DNA from: Bacteroidales bacterium
Lineage (GTDB): Bacteria > Bacteroidota > Bacteroidia > Bacteroidales > Bacteroidaceae
DNA: 33,050 nt
Direction of reading: 5' to 3'
NCBI GenBank assembly: GCA_022772475.1
Contig: JALEZQ010000100.1
Coordinates: 1-33,050 of the forward strand
A program made the translations under genes and the position numbers. The notes below the pieces were generated by a model that saw nothing but the letters and a program-made list of their open reading frames with translations, searched no databases and had not been told where the DNA came from. This document shows, one piece after another, positions 15,198 to 25,538 of the stretch (the stretch's first letter is position 1; each line of letters opens with the position of its first letter).

Positions 15198-17528
15198 ATG
15201 ACTATCCGCAACCTTTGTTTTGGCGTTATCATGGCCTGCAGCGGCATGCTGTCCCTGCAAGCCCAGACATCACAGTGCCCCATCATTCCGCGCCCACAAG
15301 AGGTCCGTTATGCCCAAGGCGCATTCCAACTCTCGGACGCCACATGCTACCGCTACAGCGGTGGTCAGGAAGCCCGCGAAGCGGCCGAATTTTTCGTTGG
15401 AAAACTACAGAAGGATATGCGCATCAGCCTGCGCAAAGGGAAAAGCAAAACATCGGAAATTCTGTTTTGCATTGACAAAACAATAGAAGGCGACGAGGCT
15501 TATCGTCTGGACATAAGCGATCTGCGCGTCGAAGCACGAGCCAAGACCGGAGCCGGCCTCTACTATGCTGCTCAGTCGCTCCTACAGTTGCTCCCCGCCG
15601 AAGCGCTGGGGAATCCTGCTTCCGCAAGCGCCTTCTCCATACCCTGCCAGCACATCATCGACGCGCCGCGCTTTGCTTACCGCGGCGTCATGCTGGACCC
15701 CTGTCGCCATTTCCTCAGCGTGGAGGATGTGAAAGCACAGATTGAGCGACTGGCCACCTACAAGATAAACCATCTGCACTGGCATCTTACCGACGACCAG
15801 GGCTGGCGCGTAGAGATAAAGAAGTACCCCCTGCTCACCGAGGTCGGCGCCTGGCGCACAGAAGGCGACGGCTCACGATACGGCGGTTACTACACGCAGG
15901 ACGACATCCGCGAAGTGGTCAACTTCGCCCGCCGGCACCACGTAGAGATTGTTCCCGAGTTGGAAATGCCCGGTCACGAAATGGCGGCCATCGCCGCCTA
16001 TCCCTACCTTTCGTGCAAAGGCGAGGAGACCACGCCGCGCATTATCTGGGGCGTAGAGGACGTGGTGCTCTGCCCCGGACGCGAAACGACCTTCACCTTC
16101 CTCAAGGACGTCATTGACGAAATGCTGCCCCTCTTCCCCGGCACATTGTTCCACATCGGCGGCGACGAGTCGCCACGCGGCGAATGGGCAACGTGCGACA
16201 GTTGTCAGGCCCGCAAACGGGCTTTAGGCTACGAGCGCGAATCGCAGTTGCAGAGTTATGTCATCGAGCGCATCGGCAGTTATCTAGCTCAGCATGGTCG
16301 CCGTCTGGTGGGATGGGACGAGATACTTGAAGGCGGCGGACTGGACACCTCGGCCATCGTCATGTCGTGGCGGGGCGAAGCAGGCGGCATCACCGCAGCG
16401 CGCATGAACCACCACGTACTGATGACACCGTCAAGCCACGGCATGTACTTCGACCAGTTTCAGAGCAACCCCTCCGTGGAACCAATGGCTATCGGCGGCT
16501 ACTCCACATTGAAGAAGGTGTACAGTTACGACCCTGTACCCGCAGAACTCAAAGAGAACGGACGCGCCCACTACGTCATGGGCGTACAGGCCAACTGCTG
16601 GAGCGAATACATGCTCAATGTGGGCACCCTCGAATACCGCCTCTACCCGCGCGCTCTGGCACTGGCCGAGGTGGCATGGACACAACCCGAAAACAAGGAC
16701 TATGCCGATTTTGAGCGCCGCGTAGATAACGAGGGCGCACGCCGCCTGCACTATATGGGCGCCGCCCAGCACATCCCGCCCGTTGAACAGGAGGGAGCCT
16801 GTCTGGACCATGTGGTCTTCACCGACAGCGCCATCGTCAGACTGACCACCGTGCGTCCCGAACGCATCGTCTATACCCTAAATGGGCAGACACCCACAGC
16901 GGCATCGGTCACCTATACAGAGCCTCTGGTCATCACGAAGACCACCGACGTCAAGTGCGCGGCAATCCTGCCCTGCGGTCTGATGAGCCCCGTGCGCACC
17001 ATACATTACGAGAAGCAAAGTCTGAGCGAAACAGCCCGCACCGGAAAACTTCGCCCGGGACTGATGCTGAAAAAATGGGAAGGATTCTACGCCTCTCCGT
17101 TTAGACTTGAAGCAAACAAATGCAGCGAGGTGATACACGTGGACCGCATAGAAGCCCTCCGGCTGCAGAACAAACGCAATAATGCCATGCGCGGACTGGC
17201 CGACTATGCCGCCGAAGTAAGCGGCTACGTCAGCATCCCCACCGACGGCGTTTATGAGTTTGCCACCAACAACGTGCTGCTTTGGATTGACGGCACGCTG
17301 GTGATCGACAATTCGCAACTCACCACGCCACGCCACTATATCAACAAGGGCACACGCGCGTTAAAATCGGGACTGCACGAAATCAAGGTGGTCTTCCTTG
17401 GAGGCATTTACAACGGATGGCCCTCCTACTGGGACGACGCCGCCGTGAAAATGCGCCCCTTCACCGCAGAAGGCACGAGCAACTGGCAGACCATCACGCC
17501 TGACTTGCTATTCTGCGACGAAGAGTAA
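15198..17528 (+). CDS. secreted GH20 beta-N-acetylhexosaminidase
   Basis: Removes terminal beta-GlcNAc/GalNAc from host or microbial glycans. 776 aa, starting with a signal peptide (residues 1-23, LSLQAQ cleavage region). A GH20b N-terminal domain (about 28-155) precedes the catalytic barrel (about 158-500). The latter shows FAYRGVMLDPCRHFLS, HWHLTDDQGWRVEIKKYP, EIVPELEMPGH, the catalytic pair Asp323-Glu324 in HIGGDESPRGEW, and WDEILEGG. An Fn3-like chitobiase C-terminal domain (IVYTLNGQTPTAASV) follows. The end (about 630-770) looks like a PA14 carbohydrate-binding domain (GVYEFATNNVLLWIDG). There is no lipobox, so it is probably periplasmic. The N-glycan or mucin target is inferred from the family, not visible here. 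Confidence 0.95.
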   Translation: MTIRNLCFGVIMACSGMLSLQAQTSQCPIIPRPQEVRYAQGAFQLSDATCYRYSGGQEAREAAEFFVGKLQKDMRISLRKGKSKTSEILFCIDKTIEGDEAYRLDISDLRVEARAKTGAGLYYAAQSLLQLLPAEALGNPASASAFSIPCQHIIDAPRFAYRGVMLDPCRHFLSVEDVKAQIERLATYKINHLHWHLTDDQGWRVEIKKYPLLTEVGAWRTEGDGSRYGGYYTQDDIREVVNFARRHHVEIVPELEMPGHEMAAIAAYPYLSCKGEETTPRIIWGVEDVVLCPGRETTFTFLKDVIDEMLPLFPGTLFHIGGDESPRGEWATCDSCQARKRALGYERESQLQSYVIERIGSYLAQHGRRLVGWDEILEGGGLDTSAIVMSWRGEAGGITAARMNHHVLMTPSSHGMYFDQFQSNPSVEPMAIGGYSTLKKVYSYDPVPAELKENGRAHYVMGVQANCWSEYMLNVGTLEYRLYPRALALAEVAWTQPENKDYADFERRVDNEGARRLHYMGAAQHIPPVEQEGACLDHVVFTDSAIVRLTTVRPERIVYTLNGQTPTAASVTYTEPLVITKTTDVKCAAILPCGLMSPVRTIHYEKQSLSETARTGKLRPGLMLKKWEGFYASPFRLEANKCSEVIHVDRIEALRLQNKRNNAMRGLADYAAEVSGYVSIPTDGVYEFATNNVLLWIDGTLVIDNSQLTTPRHYINKGTRALKSGLHEIKVVFLGGIYNGWPSYWDDAAVKMRPFTAEGTSNWQTITPDLLFCDEE

Positions 17529-17575
17529 CGTCTGAAGGCCATTGTCGTTTACTTACTCCATATTTACCCTACGCT

Positions 17576-19525
17576 ATGAGATACTTGCAATTGCTGGCAC
17601 ACAGTTTTCCAACCATTCCCCGTGTGACAACCGAAATCATAAATCTTGAGGCCATCCTGCATCTGCCCAAACCGACGGAGCACTTCATGGCAGACTTGCA
17701 CGGCGAGGACGAGGCTTTTCACCACGTCCTGCGCAATGCGTCGGGTAACATAAAGCGCAAGGTCAACGAACTCTTCGACAACACGCTACGCGAGAGTGCC
17801 AAGAAGGACCTGTGCACCCTCATCTACTACCCCGAGGAACGCCTGGAGATAGCACGACGCGAAGAGATTGATCTGGATGACTACTACCAAACGGTGCTCA
17901 ACCAACTGATTACCGTCTGCCGCAACGTATCCTCAAAATATACCCGCTCGAAGGTGCGCAAGTGCCTGCCCAGCGAGTACTCGTACATCATCGAGGAGTT
18001 GCTGCACGAAAGCAGCGAGGACCACAATAAACAGGCCTACTTTAACGTCATCATCAAGACCATCATTGATACTCACCGCGCGGACCACTTCATTATCTGC
18101 CTGAGTTACCTCATTCAGCGTCTTGCTATCGACCGTCTCCACATCCTTGGCGACATCTACGACCGCGGTCCCGGAGCCCACCTCATCATGGACACGCTGT
18201 GCGACTATCACCATCTGGACATCCAGTGGGGCAACCACGACATCCTCTGGATGGGTGCTGCGGCGGGCAACTTGTGCTGTGTAGCCGGCGTTCTTCGCCT
18301 GTCGCTGCGCTATGCCAATACGCGCACCCTCGAAGAGGGCTACGGCATCAATATGGTGCCGCTCGCTACCTTTGCCATGGAGACCTACGGCAACGACCCC
18401 TGTACCCTGTTCCTGCCACACACCGAAGCAAGTATGCAAGGCGATGACGAAAAGGAGCGCCGACTGATATCGCAGATGCACAAGGCGATAGCCATCTTGC
18501 AGTTCAAACTCGAAGGCCAACTCTATCACCAGCATCCCGAATGGCAGATGGACGATCGCGCGTTGTTGGAGCACCTACATCTCGACAAGGGCACCATCAC
18601 CATCGACGGCACGGACTATCCGCTGCTCGACACCAACTTCCCCACCATCGACCCGAACGACCCTTACGCCCTCACACCGGCCGAGAACGACCTTATCCAC
18701 CGCCTGCAACACTCGTTCGTCATCAACGAACGGCTCAAGCGCCACGTGGATATGCTGCTCCACCGTGGCGGTATGTACGGCATATACAACTCCAACCTGC
18801 TCTTCCACGCCTCGGTGCCCATGACCGAGGACGGGCAGTTGCGCGAAGTCAACGTGGCAGGCCAGCGATGCAAAGGGCGCGCACTGCTCGACTGCGTAGA
18901 GCGACAGGTGCGCATGGCCTTCGACAACGAAGAAAACAAGCAGTCGCGGCAGGCTGCATGCGACTACTTCTGGTATCTCTGGTGCGGCGCCGACTCTCCC
19001 CTCTTTGACAAATCGAAGATGGCCACCTTCGAACGCTACTTTATCGCAGACAAGAGCGTACATACCGAAAAGCGCGGCGCCTACTACCTGCTGCGCGAAG
19101 GTGCCGCGGTCTGCGACCTGCTGCTGGACGAGTTTGGCGTCAGCGGCCCTCACCGCCACATTATCAACGGCCACGTGCCGGTGCGCGTCGGCAAGGGCGA
19201 GAACCCCATCAAGGCGGACGGCCGGCTGATGGTCATCGACGGCGGCTTTGCCCGCGCCTATCACGACACAACGGGCATAGCCGGCTACACACTGGTGTTC
19301 CACAGCCGGGGTTTCCAGTTGGTGCAGCACGAGCCCTTCTCCTCGACAGAAGAGGCCATACTGAACGGAACGGACATCCGCAGCACCACGCAGATTGTAG
19401 AACTGACGGGACACCGCATGATGGTGGCCGATACGGATATTGGCCGCGACATCGCCACGCAAATATCCGACCTGAAGAAACTGCTTAAAGCCTACCGCAA
19501 AGGCATCATCAAAGAAAAGAACTGA
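17576..19525 (+). CDS. fbp: fructose-1,6-bisphosphatase class III
   Basis: The gluconeogenic phosphatase converting fructose 1,6-bisphosphate to fructose 6-phosphate. 649 aa, the usual length of the class III (Firmicutes/Bacteroidetes) enzyme and unrelated to the short class I type. The calcineurin-like metallophosphatase core shows FMADLHGEDEAFHHVLRN (about 37-54), HILGDIYDRGPGAH and WGNHDILWMGAAAGN. Further conserved pieces are HRGGMYGIYNSNLLFHASVP, the INGHVPVRVGKGENPIKADG loop and VIDGGFARAYHDTTGIAGYT near the C-terminus. The gene lies 47 nt after the GH20 gene and 66 nt before sdaA, all on the plus strand. Fbp and SdaA link gluconeogenesis with serine-derived pyruvate, which is contextual inference. 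Confidence 0.96.
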   Translation: MRYLQLLAHSFPTIPRVTTEIINLEAILHLPKPTEHFMADLHGEDEAFHHVLRNASGNIKRKVNELFDNTLRESAKKDLCTLIYYPEERLEIARREEIDLDDYYQTVLNQLITVCRNVSSKYTRSKVRKCLPSEYSYIIEELLHESSEDHNKQAYFNVIIKTIIDTHRADHFIICLSYLIQRLAIDRLHILGDIYDRGPGAHLIMDTLCDYHHLDIQWGNHDILWMGAAAGNLCCVAGVLRLSLRYANTRTLEEGYGINMVPLATFAMETYGNDPCTLFLPHTEASMQGDDEKERRLISQMHKAIAILQFKLEGQLYHQHPEWQMDDRALLEHLHLDKGTITIDGTDYPLLDTNFPTIDPNDPYALTPAENDLIHRLQHSFVINERLKRHVDMLLHRGGMYGIYNSNLLFHASVPMTEDGQLREVNVAGQRCKGRALLDCVERQVRMAFDNEENKQSRQAACDYFWYLWCGADSPLFDKSKMATFERYFIADKSVHTEKRGAYYLLREGAAVCDLLLDEFGVSGPHRHIINGHVPVRVGKGENPIKADGRLMVIDGGFARAYHDTTGIAGYTLVFHSRGFQLVQHEPFSSTEEAILNGTDIRSTTQIVELTGHRMMVADTDIGRDIATQISDLKKLLKAYRKGIIKEKN

Positions 19526-19591
19526 GCCGCCAGTGCGTCTCCACATCAAAGCAACAAAACCTACACCACACCTATAACGACGTTCTATATT

Positions 19592-20794
19592 ATGAAGAGT
19601 CTCAGAGAACTATACCGCATAGGGCAAGGCCCATCCAGCAGTCATACCATGGGTCCGCGTCTGGCGGCCGAATCGTATCTTTCGCGCCACACCGGCGCCC
19701 AGCGTTTCCGCGTCACGCTTTACGGCAGTTTGGCAGCAACGGGCAAAGGGCACCTCACCGACTGGGCCATCTACTCCGTGTTGGGAGAAGAACGCACGGA
19801 GTTTGTATGGCACCCCGACATCGTCCTGCCCTATCACCCCAACGGTATGAAGTTCGAGGTCATTGACGACGAGGGACAGCCCCGTGCGCCGTGGACGGTC
19901 TATAGCGTCGGCGGCGGTGCGCTCGCCGAAGAAGGCACACAAGGCCCCGAAACACCCGAAGTATATCCCCTCAACCGTCTGCTGGACATCAAGCAATGGT
20001 GCGAGAGTCATGGTAAAAGTTACTGGGAATATGTTGACTGCTACGAGGGCCCGGAGATATGGGACTATCTACGCGAAGTATGGGGCGTAATGTGTGCCGC
20101 CGTCGAGCGCGGTCTGGACCACGAAGGCGTGCTGCCCGGCAGCCTGCAACTGCGCCGCAAAGCCCCCGACTATTACATCAAGGCCATGGGCTACAATGCC
20201 AACCTGCAGACGCGTGGCTTGGTCTTTGCCTACGCTCTGGCGGTGAGCGAAGAGAATGCTTCAGGCGGCAAAATCGTCACGGCGCCGACCTGCGGCGCCA
20301 GCGGTGTAGTGCCCGCCGTACTCTATCATATCCAGAAGAGCCGCAAATTCTCCGACAAGCGTATCCTGCACGCACTGGCCTGCGCCGGTCTGGTGGGCAA
20401 TGTGGCCAAGAGCCTGGCCTCTATCTCGGGCGCCGAAGCAGGCTGTCAGGCCGAGGTCGGCGTGGCTTGCGCCATGGCCGCCGCAGCAGCAAACTATATC
20501 TTCGGCGGCAGCCTGGCCACGATTGAATATGCCGCAGAAATGGGATTGGAGCACCATCTCGGCATGACCTGCGACCCCATCTGCGGACTGGTACAGATTC
20601 CCTGCATCGAGCGTAATGCACACGCTGCGGCCCGCGCCCTTGACGCCAACATCTATGCCACCTACGCCGAGGGCATCCATCGTATCTCCTACGACAAAGC
20701 GGTAGAGGTGATGAAGCAGACGGGACACGACCTGCCCTCACTCTATCGTGAGACCAGCGAAGGCGGTCTGGCCAAAGAGTATATGAAAAACTAA
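19592..20794 (+). CDS. sdaA: L-serine ammonia-lyase (iron-sulfur type)
   Basis: Deaminates L-serine to pyruvate and ammonia with an oxygen-sensitive 4Fe-4S cluster. 400 aa with the alpha and beta parts on one chain. The N-terminal part starts MKSLRELYRIGQGPSSSHTM (the SSSHT serine-site loop at 15-19). The catalytic part has APTCGASGVVPAV (231-243). The three cluster ligands are probably Cys285 (AGCQAEVG), Cys327 (TCDPICGLV) and Cys338 (IPCIERNA); their 42- and 11-residue spacings match the family pattern. Residues following the start resemble the fused single-chain form found in many Bacteroidetes. The cytoplasmic role is serine catabolism. tamB follows, with about 150 nt between. Confidence 0.96.
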   Translation: MKSLRELYRIGQGPSSSHTMGPRLAAESYLSRHTGAQRFRVTLYGSLAATGKGHLTDWAIYSVLGEERTEFVWHPDIVLPYHPNGMKFEVIDDEGQPRAPWTVYSVGGGALAEEGTQGPETPEVYPLNRLLDIKQWCESHGKSYWEYVDCYEGPEIWDYLREVWGVMCAAVERGLDHEGVLPGSLQLRRKAPDYYIKAMGYNANLQTRGLVFAYALAVSEENASGGKIVTAPTCGASGVVPAVLYHIQKSRKFSDKRILHALACAGLVGNVAKSLASISGAEAGCQAEVGVACAMAAAAANYIFGGSLATIEYAAEMGLEHHLGMTCDPICGLVQIPCIERNAHAAARALDANIYATYAEGIHRISYDKAVEVMKQTGHDLPSLYRETSEGGLAKEYMKN

Positions 20795-20948
20795 TAGGGT
20801 CTGTCCACTTCGCATAGAGATTCGCGCTTTACTATCAGCCCCAGCGGCACAGTCTCAAGTCTGTCAAGCCACAAAGTCTAAGCCTATCCAACGTCTAAAA
20901 CGAATAATCAGAGCCATAGCAACGACCATTCTCCTTACTTACCTCGCG

Positions 20949-23900
20949 TTGTTGCTGTTCGTCAACCTTCCCATCGCACAGTCGTGGTTGGGAGGGTTGG
21001 CCTCACGTTTGCTGTCTGACAAACTGGCTACGGACGTGCGCATTGAGCGGGTAAAAATAGGCCTGTTCAACCGCCTGACGCTACATCAGGTATGTGTGGC
21101 CGACACGATGGGCGACACCCTGCTTCGGGCGGACGTCATTTCGGCAAAGATTGAGTATTCGCCCCTGCTGGAAGGCCGTATCTCCCTGCGCACAGCGTCC
21201 CTGCTGGATGGTTACATACGTCTGTATCAGCGCACACCGCAGGAAGCGCCCAACTACCAGTTTGTGGCCGATGCCCTAAGCAGCAAAGAGAAGGACAAGC
21301 CTTCTTCTACAGACTTCTCCTTGGGCTCGCTCATTATCCGCCGTCTGTCGCTGAGTTACGACAAGCGCTATTTGCCGCAGACCCCGCGGCGCTTTAACCC
21401 CTCGCATGTCAGCGTCAAAGACCTTGATGCCAATATCAGTCTGAAGCGCCTTACCGCCGACAGCATCAACCTCCGCGTGCGCAGTCTGGCCTTTAGCGAG
21501 CAGTCGGGCTTCGCCGTCAGAAAGATAGCTTTCCGCATGGCCTATGGTTCGGGGCATTTACGTCTCGGCGGCTTCCATTTGGAACTACCCAACAGCATCG
21601 TTTCTGAAGACGTATTTGAGGCGCACTGGCATACCGATACCCACCGCCCGTGGTTTGAGACTCTTGAATGTGAGGGCCAACTGACAGACGCGCGCATCGC
21701 CCTTCAGGATTTATCGCCCTTTGTTACCCTTCCGCCCGGTCTTCTCACCAAGGAGCAAAGAGCTGAAGAGGAAGATAGTCCATATTTCAGCGGCGTGATA
21801 ACCCTCAACAGTCGTTTTGCCATGCGCAACAGCCGGCTGTCGGCTCAGGACCTCAGCATCGCCGATGAAGGCCACGCCTGGAAGATGAAGGCCAACTTTT
21901 GGGCGGACATTAAGGAGAAGACCATCGCCGAAGCCCGCTTGTGGGATGCCGGCATCGACATCAACCTGCCCACCCTTTCCCCTCTGCTAAATGAAAAAAT
22001 GGGGCGCACGCTGTCGAATGCGGGCAGGCTTTCTTTGGATTTGGACGGACGCTACCAACGTGGTGGCCGCTACCACCTCGGTGCCAAGATGGTCTGCGCC
22101 ATAGGCCGTGCCCGCCTTGCAGTGGATGGGTTGAAAGACATGGCCACACTGACAGTATTAGCGGATAGCATCATGCCCAACCTACTGTTGGACAATCCTT
22201 CACTGCCCGGCGGCATGGCTTTGAGAGCCAGCGCACGCATCCGTCACAATGGGCACGCCATTCTTAGCGGAGAAGCCGACGTTAACCTGCCGCATCTGAC
22301 CTATCAAGGCAGGGAACACAAGGAGATTACAGCCCATGCTACATGGGACAAAACCCACTTCGACGCCAATGTCAACAGCCTTGATGCACGCGCCATACTC
22401 GAGGCCCATGCTTCGGGCCAGTTCAAGGCGAGCCGTCTGGACAAACTCTCGTTCAACGCCAATGTCGAGCACCTTGACGGAACATTGTTTACCCACAGCA
22501 CCTCCGACAATCAGCCCATTTGGTCAGGACGAATCTATGGTAAGTTAGCCAATCTCTCAAGCAAAGATATGTCTGCCGACATACAGGTGAACCATCTATG
22601 CAAGCAAACAGCCGATAGCACCTATCTTCTAAAACACCTATCGTTCACGGCCAATCCTACGCCATGGGGCACACGCGCTGTGCTTTATGGTGACTTCGGG
22701 CACCTCACCGCCGAAGGTCCTGCCAATGGTCCTCTCCTCAAGGAGCATGTACAGCGTATTGCGGGCATCTTTTCTTCCAACAAATCCTTGCCTGCCGCCG
22801 ACCACGAACCCACATGGCAGTTCAGCGCGTACCTGACCGATGACAATGTGTTCCGCCATCTGCTGTCTGTCCCCCTCTCCTTCGATGCCCCTCTCACCTT
22901 CGAGGGGCGTGTCAACAGCCATAGCCGCTCGCTGCTATCCTTTTCTGCCCCCCGACTGGCCTACAACGGTGTAGAGCTCCGGCGACCGCGCCTCTATGCT
23001 ACAGCCGAAGGTCACCGTCTGCATGTCCTCCTTCAGGGAGAGAAGCAGGTGGGCAAGAGCGGCATGTTGTTCGTCATTGAGTCGGACAACAATGCCGATA
23101 CGCTCCACACCGCTCTGACTTGGCAGGAACCGCAAGGCAAGTATCATGGGCAAGTAAAAGCCAAGACCTTCCCCTCTACAACAGAAGACGGGAGAGATAT
23201 TGTCACCATTGTGCAGCCCACCACATTCACCATGGCCGATACGCTTTGGGATGTGAAGGAAAGCCGTATAGCCTGGACAAAAAGGGGTGTAGATGTGCAA
23301 AACTTCAGGCTGTCACATGCCAACCAGTCGCTCAGTGTGCATGGTCTGTTTGGAAAGACGGCTGCCGACACTATCCATGCCTCATTGCAAGGGATAGAGG
23401 TGAGTTACATCCTCAGCCTTATCAACCTTAAGCCCGTGTCCTTTGCCGGCCGTGCCACGGGCCCCGTCAGCATCACGCCCTCAGAAGGCGGCATGGCCAT
23501 CGCGGGCGACCTTAACATTCCGGCCTTCCGCTTCAACGAATCGGCGATGGGCGATGCACAGATTGGCATGCGCATCAATACGGCCGACATGCGTCTCCAC
23601 TTCGATGCCGCCATGATTGACCGCGACACCTGCGGCACGGCCGTCCAGGGGTATGTGGGCATCAAGGAAAAAATGCTCAACCTGCGCATCACCAGCAAGG
23701 AGACCGATGTTCGCTTCCTGCGCCGCTACGTCGGCCATCTCTTTGACGACATTGAGGGACGGACGTCGGGTTTCTGCCACCTACACGGTACGTTTAAGAA
23801 CCTGATATTCGAAGGCAACGAGACGATTGACGCCAAGGCCACCATCCCTGCCACGGGCATACGCTATCGTCTTTACGGCGGCGCACTGCAAATGACGCCC

Positions 23901-25376
23901 TCGTGCTTCCGCTTCACCAACGTCAACATCAGCGACATGGCATCCGGCACAGGTCTTGTCAACGGCGACCTCACGCACGACCATCTGCGCAATTTCCGCT
24001 ACGACATCGGCATTACGGCCCACTCCATGCGCCTCTACGACAAGGGGGCGTCTCCCCTCCTGCCCTTCTTCGCCACGGCCGTGGGCACGGGGCAGGCGCG
24101 TATCTATGGTGCGCCGGGCACGTTTACGGCCGACCTTCAGATGCAGACCATGCGCGGCACGTCGTTCACCTATACTGTGGACAGTCCGGAGACCGACTAC
24201 GACTTCAGTCTGCTCACCTTCGGCAGCAAATCCATTCCGGACGGGGGGCAAATGACGAACAATGGTTTAGACAGTAGCGTGTCTATGTCAAAAGACAAGA
24301 TAACAGCGCAGGCGGCAACGCCTTCCAATGTGGGCCAAGACGCCAAGGAGGAACAGGAAACGGACATGCGCCTCAATCTGGTCATCGGAGTCACACCCGA
24401 TGCCACGCTCAAGGTCATCACCGACGAGAAGACGGGAAACTATATCCGCCTGCATGGCAACGGCTCATTACGCGCTGCGTGGTACAACAAAGGCGCCTTC
24501 CAGATGTTCGGCACCTATCATGTCACAGACGGTCTGTACAAGCTCATCCTTCAGGACGTCATTCACAAAGACTTCCGTCTGAAACAGGGCGGTACCATCA
24601 TCTTTGGCGGCAACCCATACGACGGCGACCTCAACCTCAACGCCGTCTATACCGTGCCCTCCGTGTCGCTGGCCGACCTTGGCTTAGATATGGGCGACCG
24701 CACCATCCGTGCCGACTGCATCCTGCACCTTGGCGGCAAGGTTCGCTCGCCGCTCGTCTCGTTCGACCTCGGCCTGACGGGTGCCGGTCCCGAGGTGCAG
24801 AATATGGTCAGCCGCCTCTTATCCAGCGAGGAGGACAAGAACATGCAGGTGCTCTACCTTCTTGGCGTCGGCCGCTTTTACAACTACAACTATGCCGCCT
24901 CCGAATCGGCCGCCAACGGGCAGACGCAGAGCAGCGTTGCCATGAAGTCGTTCCTCTCGAGTACCCTCAGCGGGCAGATAAACCACTTTATCAGCAATGC
25001 CATAGGTGCGTCCAATTGGACCTTCGGCGCCAACGTGAGCACGGGCCAGACCGGCTGGGACGATATGGAAGTGGGCGGTCTGCTCAGCGGACGCCTGATG
25101 GACGGCCGCCTGCTGGTCAACGGCAACTTCGGCTACCGCGATCGCCCCACGTCCAACACGGGCTTCGTCGGCGACTTCGACATCACCTATGCCCTCACCC
25201 CTTCGGGATGGCTCAGTGTCAAGGCGTACAGTGAAAACAACGAACGCTATTTTTCGCACGGCGCCCTGACCACGCAGGGCGTGGGCCTCATCATGCGGCG
25301 CGACTTCTTCTCGCTGGGCGACCTCTTCCACCCGCAGCGCAAACGTAAAGCAAGCGGCCAGTCTAACACGCCGTAG
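20949..25376 (+). CDS. tamB: TamB-like translocation/assembly module protein (start uncertain)
   Basis: A very large (at least 1475 aa) inner-membrane-anchored periplasmic protein of the TamB/DUF490 family, thought to bridge the envelope and move lipids or outer-membrane proteins. Most of the length is repetitive beta-structure (a lipid-groove fold). The C-terminal TamB domain (about 1180-1460) includes GGTIIFGGNPYDGDLNLNAV, LTGAGPEVQNMVSRLLSSEE and FGANVSTGQTGWDDMEVGG. The coordinate used is the first TTG. However, the open frame extends upstream to 20787 and encodes RLKRIIRAIATTILLTYLAL, an obvious basic-plus-hydrophobic anchor. No ATG, GTG or TTG occurs in frame there, nor any ATG in any frame of 20795-20948. 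The true start may be non-standard (ATA, ATC or ATT) or the sequence imperfect. Confidence 0.85.
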   Translation: MLLFVNLPIAQSWLGGLASRLLSDKLATDVRIERVKIGLFNRLTLHQVCVADTMGDTLLRADVISAKIEYSPLLEGRISLRTASLLDGYIRLYQRTPQEAPNYQFVADALSSKEKDKPSSTDFSLGSLIIRRLSLSYDKRYLPQTPRRFNPSHVSVKDLDANISLKRLTADSINLRVRSLAFSEQSGFAVRKIAFRMAYGSGHLRLGGFHLELPNSIVSEDVFEAHWHTDTHRPWFETLECEGQLTDARIALQDLSPFVTLPPGLLTKEQRAEEEDSPYFSGVITLNSRFAMRNSRLSAQDLSIADEGHAWKMKANFWADIKEKTIAEARLWDAGIDINLPTLSPLLNEKMGRTLSNAGRLSLDLDGRYQRGGRYHLGAKMVCAIGRARLAVDGLKDMATLTVLADSIMPNLLLDNPSLPGGMALRASARIRHNGHAILSGEADVNLPHLTYQGREHKEITAHATWDKTHFDANVNSLDARAILEAHASGQFKASRLDKLSFNANVEHLDGTLFTHSTSDNQPIWSGRIYGKLANLSSKDMSADIQVNHLCKQTADSTYLLKHLSFTANPTPWGTRAVLYGDFGHLTAEGPANGPLLKEHVQRIAGIFSSNKSLPAADHEPTWQFSAYLTDDNVFRHLLSVPLSFDAPLTFEGRVNSHSRSLLSFSAPRLAYNGVELRRPRLYATAEGHRLHVLLQGEKQVGKSGMLFVIESDNNADTLHTALTWQEPQGKYHGQVKAKTFPSTTEDGRDIVTIVQPTTFTMADTLWDVKESRIAWTKRGVDVQNFRLSHANQSLSVHGLFGKTAADTIHASLQGIEVSYILSLINLKPVSFAGRATGPVSITPSEGGMAIAGDLNIPAFRFNESAMGDAQIGMRINTADMRLHFDAAMIDRDTCGTAVQGYVGIKEKMLNLRITSKETDVRFLRRYVGHLFDDIEGRTSGFCHLHGTFKNLIFEGNETIDAKATIPATGIRYRLYGGALQMTPSCFRFTNVNISDMASGTGLVNGDLTHDHLRNFRYDIGITAHSMRLYDKGASPLLPFFATAVGTGQARIYGAPGTFTADLQMQTMRGTSFTYTVDSPETDYDFSLLTFGSKSIPDGGQMTNNGLDSSVSMSKDKITAQAATPSNVGQDAKEEQETDMRLNLVIGVTPDATLKVITDEKTGNYIRLHGNGSLRAAWYNKGAFQMFGTYHVTDGLYKLILQDVIHKDFRLKQGGTIIFGGNPYDGDLNLNAVYTVPSVSLADLGLDMGDRTIRADCILHLGGKVRSPLVSFDLGLTGAGPEVQNMVSRLLSSEEDKNMQVLYLLGVGRFYNYNYAASESAANGQTQSSVAMKSFLSSTLSGQINHFISNAIGASNWTFGANVSTGQTGWDDMEVGGLLSGRLMDGRLLVNGNFGYRDRPTSNTGFVGDFDITYALTPSGWLSVKAYSENNERYFSHGALTTQGVGLIMRRDFFSLGDLFHPQRKRKASGQSNTP

Positions 25377-25391
25377 AACAGAGCACTACAA

Positions 25392-25426
25392 TCTGCAACG
25401 TCATTTTACAACGCACAACGTGCAGA
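25392..25426 (+). terminator. hairpin after tamB
   Basis: TCTGCA (25392-25397) pairs with TGCAGA (25421-25426), extended by CGT/ACG with one bulged A. It lies 15 nt past the tamB stop and is followed by a pyrimidine-rich tail. It is a modest candidate terminator. Confidence 0.4.
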
Positions 25427-25443
25427 CTTCATCCGCTCTTTCC

Positions 25444-25474
25444 TTGCGTAATCAATGGCTTTGCCGTATCTTTG
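25444..25474 (+). promoter_or_regulatory. promoter for trxA
   Basis: TTG (25444-25446), a 20-bp spacer, then TATCTTTG (25467-25474): a full Bacteroidetes consensus. The leader before the trxA ATG at 25539 is about 58 nt. Confidence 0.78.
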
Positions 25475-25538
25475 CGCTCAGTTGGCAACGGCTTCGTGCC
25501 TTGCCGCACAATCATATCAATACCCTAAAGACACAATC

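Noticed and set aside
25455..25538. 28-codon N-terminal extension of trxA that could look like an export signal
   Set aside because: The consensus promoter -7 element (25467-25474) lies inside it, so it would not be transcribed in full.
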